From positions 31,041 to 52,959 of the forward strand of contig NW_014578864.1 of assembly GCF_000485595.1 (NCBI RefSeq): a stretch of DNA of 21,919 nucleotides, read 5' to 3'. Positions 9,430 to 19,620 of the stretch are shown one piece after another (position 1 is the first letter of the stretch; every line of letters starts with the position of its first letter). The DNA is from Priapulus caudatus (taxonomy: Eukaryota; Priapulida; Priapulimorpha; Priapulimorphida; Priapulidae). Below the pieces are notes generated by a model, which saw nothing but the letters and a program-made list of their open reading frames with translations, ran no database searches and had not been told where the DNA came from. The translations under genes were made by a program, and so were the position numbers.

Positions 9430-10109
9430 TGTAGCGGACCGTGAGGTTCGCCAGGGGTTGTAGTGACCGTAGCATAGTTCGCGTTGGGAGTAGTAAATGA
9501 GAATGAAGAGTGTTCTGGTTGTTACTTAATTTATTTCCCTTGTGATACACTCGATCAGTGAGGTTGTGAGCTCCAGTGACCAGAGTTAAACCACAGCCAC
9601 AGGAAGGGTGGTGTCCATTGGAGTATCGGCTGTCACAAAATGATCAGAACAAATAGTGGAGGATTTTGACGGACTCCAGTGCGTACCATTTACATTTACT
9701 CGTTTAATGGCAGTCAGCCACTTATCACGCCTCTCTGGACTCTTATGTCGTTTTGGCAGCTCAAAAAAAAGATCTCTTTATATCTGTGCAGTATATATGA
9801 TTGTGACAACCTACTACTACACAACTTTTCGGCATATGCACAAGGAAATTAATATGCTTTAGGTTTGCAAATCGGGTATTGCGTGTGTAAGCTCACGGAG
9901 ACAGGCTGTTCCTACTTTAATCTATACTATATTTAAATGCACGAAAGCAGGCATTTAAAAAACATCGTTACGACCTTTACACGGCAATACAATGCTAAGC
10001 TACAGTGAGGGTGGCTCCGTCTACCACAAACAAACACGGCCGACGGAGAAAGCCAACAGTCACATCGTGAGCTGTCAAACAGGCTTGAAATGGGTTGTGG
10101 GTCGTTACA
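9430..10109 (-). repeat. Left LTR (3' LTR of the element), interrupted
   Basis: 9430-9586 matches 15534-15692, and 9899-10109 matches 17451-17659, each with only a few small differences. The 312 bp between the two blocks (9587-9898) have no counterpart in the right LTR and include a THAP-domain exon fragment. On the minus strand this is the 3' LTR. Confidence 0.8.
9586..9783 (-). pseudogene. THAP zinc-finger domain exon fragment
   Basis: The minus strand reads, from about 9760 down to 9586, a THAP-like segment with ELPKR, RRDKWLTAIKR, HWSPSKSSTICSDHF and then a stop at 9586-9588. The Cys at 9650-9652 and His at 9641-9643 sit where the last two zinc ligands of the C2CH THAP finger belong, and the Trp-Leu and Trp-Ser-Pro-Ser-Lys residues are also characteristic. 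The first two Cys ligands are missing; in THAP genes these are often on a separate first exon, and a TGCACAG acceptor precedes position 9783. A run of eight T on the coding strand probably carries a frameshift, because the frame upstream closes at once. It is therefore likely a dead exon of a THAP gene or THAP-bearing transposon. Confidence 0.65.
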
Positions 10110-10217
10110 CCGGCCCCGATGACATCCTGATGTCATCTACCAACTGGTAACGACTCGATGGTTAATTGAGTGGCTAATCTAGCCTGACATCAAGCACGGG
10201 AGAGCTCAAAGGTTGAC

Positions 10218-10373
10218 TTAGCCTAGTTGGGCCTCCAGGAGGCAGAGCTTGTCTACGGGGCGAGTGTAGACTCCTGACTGAGTCCTCACCTCCGCAGACC
10301 GAACGAGTCCATCCTTTCCTGGGAATGGTTGGGTAACGAGACCCAGCGGCCACTGACCGCGGGGGGAGTTCTC
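10218..10373 (-). pseudogene. C-terminal end of BEL/Pao pol (after integrase)
   Basis: About 51 codons ending in TAA at 10218. The reading PRGQWPLGLV...FPGKDGLVRS...GVYTRPVDKLCLLE matches the conserved tail that follows the integrase in BEL/Pao polyproteins (DUF5641-like, from memory). It lies about 110 bp from the left LTR, as expected for the end of pol. Upstream of ENSPRG the homology stops abruptly near 10373, so the integrase core and RNase H are missing. Confidence 0.8.
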
Positions 10374-11914
10374 ATACCTCTCTGATTCGCAATGAAGGTG
10401 AGAGCACAACAGGCTCACTAATATCATCAAAATTATTCATTATGGACGCTTAAAGTCAACGATTTGTGCTCTAAAATCGGCCTCAACGTAATGTCAAGCG
10501 AGCGAAGGCGCTGCCATGTTGGATGACGTAGGCTAAGTCTGATGCACTGATTGGTCTGAGATGGAGTTATCGGCTTTTGCTAAAAAACGAGCATGGTGCA
10601 TGTCGGCTTATGCAGTAAAACGTTATATTCAACTGAGAAATGCGAAGGATATAGCGGTATTTGCGAAGAAATAGATTTTACCTTCAGATGAAGATTGGTG
10701 TAAGCTATTTTGTGGTACACTTAAGTCAATATTTTCGGCAATGGCGTTTATCGGTTTTTGTGCCTGAACTCTTCATATGTTGATGACGTAACCATATGTG
10801 TAACAATAATGCAAGTATATCGGGAGTGAAGCAATGATGAAGATATAAATATGAATATAGAATATCAATATATCGCTATAGAATGTAATGTATGTTAAAG
10901 ATATAGAAATGTTAAGAAATGCAAGTTTATTATTGTATGAACACAAGCATGTGTGCAATATGTAACCAATGTAAAATGCCGAAATATTGTAAAACGAGTG
11001 GAACATGCATATAGGTGTAAGAACTATATATAATCTTGTCTTGCTATATATGTATTAATATATACCAATGTAAGCATAGATGTACAAGTAATGGAACTGT
11101 ATGCAGACTGAGGAAAGAACATATCAAGAAACAAATGCAGACATACATAATATATATATATACTGTAGTACATATATATATAGAAATTTAAGTGTTCTGA
11201 AATAGAAGTATAGAAAACACATGCAGATATTGGCGGCGTATATATGTCGTATAATGTTAAACATAGAAGAATATAAATCAACGGAAGAGTAGAGAGCAGC
11301 GTGTGAGATGTTACGAAGGCGCGCCGAGCGACACACACACCTGGAAGAATTAGCGTGGGTTTTATCAGATGTTGCTTGTCTATATACGGCGTTGGCTATG
11401 ACCACTGTATTCCCCCCTTGACGCTACACTGGCCTCTCGGTTTAGTTACTCGATGAGTAATCGACGTGGGAGCGAGCACCAGTCTAACCCTTACGCGCGC
11501 CCAGCGACACAGATGTGTGCAGCAAGCATTGCTGGAAGAGGGGGCGGGGGCGAATTGACATGCACATGACCACATGGCCGCGAGAGGGCAGTAGGCAACA
11601 GTGAACAGCAATGGCGGACTGTTTGTGATTTCATTTATGAGTTTCCGAAAAAGCGAGGAATATCAACGGATTTCGAAAGAGGAAGTAGTATGAGTGCGTA
11701 AATGCAGCGCGCAAATACGCAGATAGATTTGAGGGCCGTAGCACAGGAACATCACAGGAAATTCTCGCGCGTAGCAATGGTGCAAAACTGTCGGAAACGG
11801 GCTAGTAGTGTCTGTTAAAGGCCGTTTTTCCCTCACTTTCTGTAAAGTAACATGTTTCTCGGTCGAAATTAACAAAGAACACCTTCAAGAACACCCCTGT
11901 CGATTTTAAAGGGG
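10374..11914. other. About 1.5 kb of unrelated DNA replacing RNase H/integrase
   Basis: Between the two pol fragments lies sequence with no BEL coding similarity. The part at 10770-11280 is very AT-rich with TATATA runs. 11400-11620 is GC-richer, and its minus strand contains CAAGGGGGGAATAC (near 11407-11420), which resembles a polypurine tract. The minus strand has AATAAA near 10926-10931. This could be the 3' end and LTR of a second element inserted in the first, but no second copy is in the window to prove it. No convincing inverted ends were found. Confidence 0.5.
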
Positions 11915-14900
11915 CTAACCCTTCTTTAAGCGGCAGAGCGTCTGGAACAGCCTCTTTGCATTCAAGACGAAGGGAGAGGCGAATCCGAGGGGATCGTACA
12001 CCGAGCTGGTGACGCTCAGGAGCCCCCTCTTAGTATTAGGCTTCTCCTGCACGTGAACATCAAACGAGAACTCGTCCGAGTCCACTCTCCACGTGTTACC
12101 CAGAACACGTTCAGAGGGCAGTTCGTCTAGGTCGAGATCGAGAGAGGCAACCGTCTTGGCCCGTTCGATAACCGGAACTGACTGCATGACCGAGCGAGAG
12201 TTGCTCAGCCACTTGGTCAGCCGGAACCCACCCAAGGAGAGCAGGTCTCGAAGTTGGGAAAACCAGCCGGATAGCGGCACCCTCGTCAGCCACAGACTTC
12301 AGGCAGTCGTCGACGTAAAAATTCTTCTCAGCGGTCGCAATAGTTTCCGGGTCAAATTTGTCGCTGTTGTCGTGCGCTGTACGCCTCAGTGCAAAGCTCG
12401 CACAGCTAGGCGACCAGACACCACCGAAGAGATGGCTGGTCATGCGGTAGGTGGTTGGAGGCTTGTCGATGTCGTCCTCCTCCCACCACAGAAACCGAAG
12501 GGCGTCTCGGTCAGCGGCGTGAACGCGGACCTGGTAAAACATTCCTTCAATGTCTGCCATAAGCGCTACATGCTCCTCCCGGAACCTCAGGAGCACCCCA
12601 ATGAGCTTGTTGTTAAGGTCAGGTCCTTGATGCACTTGATCGTTTAGTGAGGTGCCTCGACACCTCGCCGCACAGTCGAACACTGGGCGGACCTTGTCCG
12701 GTTTCCGCGGGTTCACCACAGGATGGTGGGGGAGATACCACACATACCCGTCCTTACGGTCCACCTCAGCAGACGGGACGGGCTCGGCATACCCCTTGTC
12801 GATGCTATCTCGGATGCCGGCAATGTACCTTGTACGCAGGACCGGATCCTTAGCGAGCCGCCTGGCCAACGAGTGAAGACGGGTCTCGGCCCTGTGTCGG
12901 CTATCAGGTAGGTAAGGTGGTCGTGTCTTAAACGGTATGCCCATCGAGTAATGTGACCCGCTCTGAGAGATGGTATCCTCCCAGAGGGAGATCACCTTCC
13001 GGTCATTTACAGACATAGCCGTCTCGGTTGGGATGAATGGCTCATCCTGTCGCCAAAGCATCTCCACCTGCTGTTGTAGTTGGTCGTCGCGAGTCGTCGT
13101 CTGGCAGTGCGAGGAGACGTGTCGTGCTCCATCGCTTTGGCCAACCGGACCACGTATGGTCCAGCCGAGAGACGTGCGGACGGCGAACGGCTCGCCCTCC
13201 TTGCCACGGATCACCTCTTCAGGGATGTCCACATCTGGCAGGTCTCCCCCGATCAATAGTTGCACCTCAGATACGTTTATCTCAGGCAGGGATATGTCCT
13301 TCAGGTGCTCCCACATGGAGAGCTGCTCGTTGATGGCCAGAGATTCCAACCCAACGTTCAGACAAGGTCGGATCATCACCTCGTACATATTGTAGCGATT
13401 TTCCCCTGACAGGTTTTCAATCTGCAGGTTGACGAGTGAGACCTTCTCAGACTCCTCCTTCTTGTCGATGGTAGTCAGTCGAATAATGCCGTCAGATCGT
13501 CGGAGTCCGAGCGTGTCTGCCAGTCCCTCGGAGCACCAGCTGTGAGTCGACCCACTGTCCAGCAAGGCGTACGCCATGGTGGACCGCATACCGTCGACGC
13601 TCTTGGCGACGACAGGTACTATGGGAAGGGATATCCTCCCAGTCCTCGGACCGGTGGAGTTACAACCAACCTTCACGCTAAGGTTGGCAGTAGATGTGGG
13701 AGTCAGTGTAGGCGTCGGTGGTGCAGTCTCGGGTGGATGAATCCACGTGTTGTGCTTCTTCCCGCAGCCGGCAGCACTGCACACCCAAGGGCGTTGGCAC
13801 TTCTGACTGTGATGCCCAGGCCCCAGACAATTGAAGCACCTGTCGTGATCAGTCAGAAACTTTGTGCGCAGTGGCACGGTCATGCTGCGGAAACCCGGAC
13901 ACTTGTTTAGATAATGGTCCTCAGTGCACTGTGGGCACTGAGGCATTCTTGATAGTGTCGTTGAGGTGGGAGTTGAAGTTGAGGCCGCCTTGACGCCTGT
14001 GCTGAAGTTCTGTCTTTGTCGAAGTTTAGCTTTGTTAGGGCTAGGCCTCGGAGCAGGAGCGAGCGTCCTCTCCTTAGAGCTGAGGAGGGAGCCAAAGACC
14101 GGGTCAGCCCTCTTTTTTGCTTCCCTCTCAATGAAGACGACCACATCCTGGAATGTAGGGCGCCTACCAGTCTCAGTTATACGCAGGTTCTGATTCTGCC
14201 ACTTCCCTTTCATGTCACGAGGAAGTTTCTCCACGATGCTGAGCAGGCACCTGCTACCGCTAAGCTCGTCTAGAGATTTCATGGCCGTCAGGGTCTGGAG
14301 GCAGGCACGAAGGTCGTCCGCCATCTCCTGCAGCTGGTCGTCGTTGGTGACATTAGGCTTGTTGAGGACCTTCTGGATCCAAGCCTCGGACACGTGATGG
14401 TTGTTACCGAATTTGGCCCGAAGACACTTCTTAGCATCCTCGAACCCCTTGTCGTGGTCACTATCGTAGATAAAGTGCGCTATGGCACTGTTGGCCTTGC
14501 CCGTCGTTAACTCTAGCAGGCGGAGAAGTTTATCTCCGCTGCTCACGGTGGGTTTATCTACCGCATGGCTAAAGTGACGTTCGAATTGCCAGTACTTCAA
14601 CGGATCCCCACTAAATACAGGAGGCCTTGAGGTGGGGAGGCGGATCATGTCCACTAGGGACTGACTTTGGTACCTTGATTGTTCAGCAAACTGCATGAAT
14701 GATGATTGCTCAGACGAGAGTGTGTCACGAGCGATTCCCGCGGGTGTGAGACCCCGGTTGTCGTTAGTGTACCTCGGCGTCTCCGGGTAGTTGGGGACAG
14801 GTGTGGCGCCCACCGGGTTAAGAGTTGGGGTTCTAAGAGTTGGTTGGGGAGTTGAGTGGTAAACTCCAGCAGGTTCCCTACGTTCCAGGGTCTGCTTGAG

Positions 14901-15478
14901 GTTGCCGGTCTGAATGGTGAGCTCTGCCTTTCGCTGTACGGACTCGAGCTCATCCTGAAGGCCTTTCAGTTCGAGCTCTTGTTCGCGTATCAGCTGCTCT
15001 CTACGCCTAGCCTCTATCTTGAGCGCTCTTATTTCTAGCCGCTGTCGTTGTTGCTCTTGATATTCGTCAAGCGGTAGTCGTTCTGGTAGTTGTGGTTGTT
15101 GTTGTTGTTCTTCTTCTTGATCTTCGTCAAGCGGTAGCTGTGGTGGTGGTTGTTGTTGTTGTTGTTGTTGTTCTTCTTCTTCCACGTGATTGGCTTCCAC
15201 CAACCAAGCGTTAATGCTCGTAATGAAGTCTTGGTAATTGGCCCGGGACCACCCGGTAGGTAGTCGACAGCCCTGTCGAATGCCACGCCAGGTTCCAATA
15301 GATTCACATAGGCATCGTGGGCCTCTGTCACTCGCTCGAGTGCTGCGCCCAGGTTGGGGAGGACGTCCTCGACTTCCTGTACGTCTCCAGCGTTCCTGAA
15401 GGCCCGGGTGATGGTCATCAGCCGCGTCAGTGCTGCCTTTGCGGCCTTGCGAGCGTTCTTAGCCTCATTGAGATCCAT
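11915..15478 (-). pseudogene. gag-pol: BEL/Pao gag-protease-reverse transcriptase, frameshifted and truncated
   Basis: Starts at ATG 15478 (MDLNEAKNARK). A frameshift near 15240 moves the reading into the long frame that runs to 12111; a second near 12260-12285 moves it into the frame that ends at 11915. Seen in order: N-terminal gag helices, a Glu/Gln-rich linker (about 15050-15190), the DUF1759-type gag region (about 14180-14640), zinc knuckles (CPQC at 13925-13936; CFNC...H...C around 13797-13838), a retropepsin-like LLDSGSTHSWC with DSG at 13551-13559, and RT. In RT, the first catalytic Asp is in ADIEGMFYQV (12552-12554) and YVDD is at 12306-12317. The post-RT region with GGFRLTKW and SVYDPLGFASP follows, then a stop at LCRLKKG exactly where RNase H should approach. 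The catalytic residues of the remaining parts are intact. Assignment to BEL/Pao is firm; the element cannot make a full polyprotein. Confidence 0.9.
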
Positions 15479-15533
15479 AATTGTAAAGTTCTTGTTCTTG
15501 TTCAGTAATTGTTCGTACTCGATCGTGTTTAAC

Positions 15534-17658
15534 TGTAGCGGACCGTGAGGTTCGCCAGGGGTTGTAGTGACCGTAGCATAGTTCGCGTGGAGTAGTAAAT
15601 GAGAATGAGAGAGTGTTCTGGTTGTTACTTAATTTGAATTTCCCTTGTGATACGACTCAATCAGTGAGGTTGTGAGCTCCAGTGACCAGAGTATAAACTA
15701 ATAGAAACAAAAACAAAACCGAGATTTACAATCAGCGAATGGAAAGACAAGTATCGTTAATACGACAGGAAAATAGGTCGATCGTTAAATAGGTAAAATA
15801 TTATATGCATATTGATGCTAACGAACGATGCGTTTAAAGCTAGTTTACGCCCTATAGGCTGAGAGGTTATACATGTACGTTCCTATATAAATTATATATA
15901 CGCTATAAATTTACCATAAATTTCCACAACTAGCAGAAAATAGACTTAAATCAATAAAGGTAATTCCTCTAGATCACATAGATGTTACAATAACGCTCGA
16001 TGGCGTGTAGATGACGAGATATTTAGATATTTAAATTACAGTAGGCACACAGGCCACAGGCACATTGCGGACCGTTTCCAATAATTAAAAATGATGGTTA
16101 ATAAAATTAACAACTTGTCGTAGCTACTATACCAACCAGCAAATCAGTCGAATGTTTGAATTTGACCTAATAACCTTCACTTCAACACCGTTAAATACAC
16201 GCGCTGCAACACATAGCCCGTCACGCCATGTGATGCACAAATACCAGTAGATAGGAGAAGGTGGGAAAGCGTAATTCACAGAATTCCGAACTTCCTCACT
16301 TTGTCGCAGCACTAGAGGAGAAATAAAACGAGTCCAAACGCCATGATATTGGCATCTGTGTGTAGCTGAATGGTCATTGTTCGAAATATACGTCTTGCAA
16401 CTTGGATACCACACACTTTACCCAGAATTATATGAAAAATCCTGTTCGATTCTGGCCGGCCAATTTCCCATGAAGACATTTGTACGGTGACAAGTTAATG
16501 AGCTAATGCGGCGCATTGCCACTCTGGGAGGAGTTGCATTGCCGCCTTGCCCAAGCTCCAAAAACGAGCGGCTAATCGTATTTGGCACAAAGAGTGAGTC
16601 ACATGGGCGACTATCGTTGATTGGGTCAAGGATAATAAGAGCAGTGAGGGATTTCCGGGCATGTTCGGTCCCGTGTACAAATCGGTCTTCATGGGGAAAT
16701 TTGCTGGCAAATTCGAAACAGGATTTTTCATATAATTCTGGCGGGTAAAAGGTGTGGGTACCAAGTTGCAAGACGTATCTATGTTCGAACAAAGGACCAT
16801 TCAGACTACACACCAGATGCCAAATATCATGGCGTTTTGACGTTTATTTCTCCTCTAGTGCGGCGACAAAAGTGAAGGCGTTCTTGGAATTATCTGTTGA
16901 TCACGCTTTCTACACCTTCTCTATCTACGTGTATTGCTGCTATGCACAATGGCGTGTCGGGGGGGCTATGTGTTGCAAGCGCTGTATTTAACGGTGTTAG
17001 AAGTTGAAGTTATTAGGTCAAAATCAAACATTAGACGTAGTGCTGTACTGTAGTAGTAGGCTACTGACAAGTTGTATTGTATTAACCATCATTATTTATA
17101 TTGAAACGGTCAAGTTTGCAGTGCACAGGCCATGCAACTTGATATAAAATATACAGGGCTAATATAGCGTACAAACTTACAGTGAAATCGGGCTATACAT
17201 TAGATAGTTGTGACAAACGTACAGCGGGTATCAAAAATTGCCACTTACCAACGTTGGGAAGTCAAGTTTTCCGAATAGAAATTGGTTAATTTAGTCTAAA
17301 CTAAGATAAATGTTGTTGACTTGACAAATGTCCGATTGCTCACACTCGCGTGGCTACCGTGGCTCCCTCTCTCGTTGACAGCGTGGGTTGTTCTAACCTT
17401 ATAGTTTCGTAGTTTACACTTTAACAAGTTTTAGTTTAAATTAATTAAATAGACAGGTTGGGTCCTACTTTAATCTATACTATATTTAAATGCACGAAAG
17501 CAGGCATTTAAAAAACATCGTTACGACCTTTACACGGCATACAATGCTAAGCTACAGTGAGGGAGGCTCCGTCTACCACAAACAAACACGGCCGACGGAG
17601 AAGCAACAGTCACATCGTGAGCATGTCAAACAGGCTTGAAATGGGTTGGGGTCGTTAC

Positions 17659-17659
<1 letters not shown>
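15534..17659 (-). repeat. Right LTR (5' LTR), split by a 1.76-kb insert
   Basis: 15534-15692 and 17451-17659 are the two ends of the LTR seen at 9430-10109. The stretch between them (15693-17450) is absent from the left LTR. On the minus strand this is the 5' LTR, 55 bp upstream of the gag ATG. AT-rich sequence at 15700-16050 and 17130-17450 has no recognisable content. Confidence 0.75.
16055..17130. repeat. Imperfect inverted repeat of about 1 kb (two arms of about 420 bp)
   Basis: The left arm begins near AAATGATGGTTAAT (16089) and the right arm ends near ATTAACCATCATTATTT (17096); weaker matching extends outward to GGCCACAGGCAC / its reverse complement. Inner ends match at CAGAATTATATGAAAAATCC (16422) against its reverse complement near 16740. 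About 180 bp separate the arms (roughly 16490-16670). The arms are clearly homologous but diverged, and they make the short frames on opposite strands look alike. This may be a foldback-type element or two inverted copies of one repeat. Confidence 0.75.
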
Positions 17660-17697
<38 letters not shown>

Positions 17698-17715
17698 CAA
17701 TAATAATAATAATTA
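17659..17715. repeat. AAT microsatellite abutting the LTR end
   Basis: (AAT)n with a single C interruption at 17698. It begins directly at the ACA terminus of the right LTR. Confidence 0.9.
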
Positions 17716-17791
17716 GATGCGGACACGGCCACCCAGAAAGGCACCGGCTAATGAGTGATCCATTTTTAGAAATAATAATAAACAATCATTA

Positions 17792-18206
17792 ACTTAGAGC
17801 ACTCGGAAGAGCGCAGACCTCCGCAAGTGCAGTCTTATCAAATTCTCTCACTGTGAAAAATTTTAGTAATTAATTAATAATAATTTCTGACCTATCCTGA
17901 AAATTTAATTAATTAATTGGATCCGGATCACACCAAAATGTAATCAATTCTAAGTTAGCGCCCATTTCTGACCTATCCTGAAAATTTTATTAATTAAATT
18001 AAATTAATTGGATGTCCGGATCCACCAAAAATCTAATCAATTCTATGTTAGCCATTCGACCTATCCTAAAAAAAATTATGACAATAACGTCATAACCTTT
18101 TCAGTTAAGGCTGTACACAAAGAAACCATCGCACAAACCCACAAACCAACAAACAAACACACGCCGGTGAAAACATAACCTCCTGCCAACCCATTGGCGG
18201 AGGTAA
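17792..18206. repeat. Dispersed repeat with internal tandem units and a terminal ACCTCC/GGAGGT hairpin
   Basis: It starts at about TTAGAGCACTCGGAAGAGCG. A unit beginning ATTTCTGACCTATCCTGAAA recurs at 17883, 17964 and in degraded form at 18054 (spacing 81 and 90 bp). It ends with CAAACAAACACACGCCGGTG, then a hairpin at 18178-18204 (ACCTCCTGCCAA against TTGGCGGAGGT). The ending GCCGGTGAAAACATAACCTC plus GGCGGAGGT is recalled from dispersed repeats in several marine invertebrate genomes, not checked. There is no coding capacity. Confidence 0.6.
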
Positions 18207-18216
18207 TAAGAGCCAC

Positions 18217-18262
18217 ATATATATTATATATATATATATATACATATATTATAATAGTATAT
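18217..18262. repeat. AT microsatellite
   Basis: Alternating AT with few interruptions. Between 18263 and 18570 I see no gene or repeat. Confidence 0.85.
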
Positions 18263-18573
18263 TTACATTAATTATATCACATATAGATCTACCGATTAGG
18301 TATGTCTGGATCACCCGAAACGAGATCTTTTCGCTGGCTCTGTCGATTAGACACTCTCTCGTCCCGCAGACTTGTCGTTCGCGTTGATACTTTGTCCCCT
18401 GTCCGCACGGTCGGCTCCAGTTTATAAGCCTCGTGCTGACGCGATCACCATAGTAGCATTATCGAAAACATTCAATCATCTACGGGCGGGCAAATACTGG
18501 TAGAAACATTCCCAGCAGGTTCGCGGTATATTCCAACACACAGGTGTGTTCATTCCGTCACGTATCACGAACA

Positions 18574-19240
18574 CAGCAGCAGCAGCAAAAGTTCGTTCAG
18601 GGGGGGGGAATCATCACTTATATCATCATCAGTCAGCAGGCAGCAGCAGCAGCAGCAAACAGGCAGCAGAAGGAACACCACCACCACCAGCAAGCAGCAG
18701 CAGCAGCAGCAGCCAGCAGCACGCAAACAGGCAGCAGAAAGCAAACACCACACCAGCAGGCAGGCAGCAGCAGCACGCAGTCTAACAGCAGGCAGAAGAA
18801 ACACCACACCACCACGCAGCAGCAGGCAGCAAAGCCGACGCAAGTAGCAGTAGGCAGCAGCAGTAGCGTAGCAGCAGGCAGGCAAGGTAGCAGTAGTAGC
18901 AGTAGCAGCAACCGCAGCAGCGGCACCACCACCACCACCAGCAGCAGCAGCAAGGCAAGCAGCAGCAGTACAGTAGCAGCAGGCAGCAGTAGCAGCAGTA
19001 GCAGTATAGAGCAGTAGCAGCAAGTAAGCCAAGCAGCAGACGAAGGCCAGCAGTAGCAGTAGTGCCAGTAGCAGCAACAGCAGCAGGAGTAGGCAGCAGC
19101 AGTAGTATCATCAGTCATTATCACAGCAAGCAGCACAGCAGCGATCATCATCAGCGGAAAGCTAGTAGAAGTAGCAGCAGACAGGCACACACAACTATTA
19201 GCATCAGCCAGCAGCACGATGTCCCACACCCGCAGCCTCT
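18574..19240. repeat. Long compound CAG/CAN trinucleotide tract
   Basis: About 670 bp made largely of CAG/GCA/AGC triplets with CAC, CAT and AGT variants. All three forward frames and some reverse frames are open for long stretches simply because the triplets lack stops; they read as Gln/Ser/Ala or Leu/Cys runs. There is no flanking non-repetitive coding sequence or splice context, so I treat it as a repeat, not a gene. Confidence 0.85.
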
Positions 19241-19378
19241 GGCTTCGAGTCAACGCTCGCGTTAGGTATTCACGAGCAGGCTAGATCCTGATCTTATTAT
19301 AAATTATGAATTTTCTCGCTGCATGCTGGTCGGCGCTTGGAATATTACTCCAGCGTATCGCTTATTTCCGTAGGTAAT

Positions 19379-19560
19379 TTGTGTGTGTGTGTGTGTGTGG
19401 TGTGTGTGTGTGTGTGTGTGTGTGTGTTGTTGTGTGTTGTGTGTGTGTGTTGTGTGTGCTGTGTGTGTGTGTTCTGTGTGTGTGTGTCGTTTGATGTGTA
19501 GGTGTGTGTGTGTGGTGTGGTTGTGTGTGTGTGTGGTGTGTGTGTGTAGTCGTGTGGGTG
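19379..19560. repeat. GT microsatellite, interrupted
   Basis: Runs of TG with scattered single-base interruptions. 19561-19622 is a short unique spacer before the minisatellite. Confidence 0.9.
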
Positions 19561-19620
19561 GTATCGTGTCGTGGGTGTGTGTGGTTGGGGGGACATCGTG
19601 TGCGGCACCTGCGCAGTGTA

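Larger units (their letters stand above)
9430..17659 (-). mobile_element. Rearranged BEL/Pao LTR retrotransposon (minus strand)
   Basis: Direct repeats bracket a minus-strand gag-protease-RT region. The plus-strand LTR begins TGTAGCGGACC (9430 and 15534) and ends GTCGTTACA (10109 and 17659), so it has the TGT...ACA termini usual for LTRs. The pol sequence places it in BEL/Pao. It is non-functional: two frameshifts, loss of RNase H and the integrase core, and interruptions in both LTRs. No target-site duplication is visible (TTCAT on the left, ATAAT on the right). Next to the right LTR no TGG-type primer binding site is seen. Next to the left LTR the minus strand reads TCGGGGCCGG before TGTAACGAC, a plausible polypurine tract. 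Confidence 0.85.

Noticed and set aside
12093-12647. Plus-strand frame of 184 codons
   Set aside because: Antisense shadow of the BEL/Pao reverse transcriptase, as are the other plus-strand frames between 12600 and 15550.
16127-16991. Similar short frames on opposite strands (both with PSCKTY near the start)
   Set aside because: Explained by the inverted repeat; the frames are short, differ in length and are not conserved beyond a few residues.
18544-19253. Gln/Ser-rich and Leu/Cys-rich open frames on both strands
   Set aside because: They arise from the CAG-type tract, which lacks stops in several frames; no unique coding sequence is attached.
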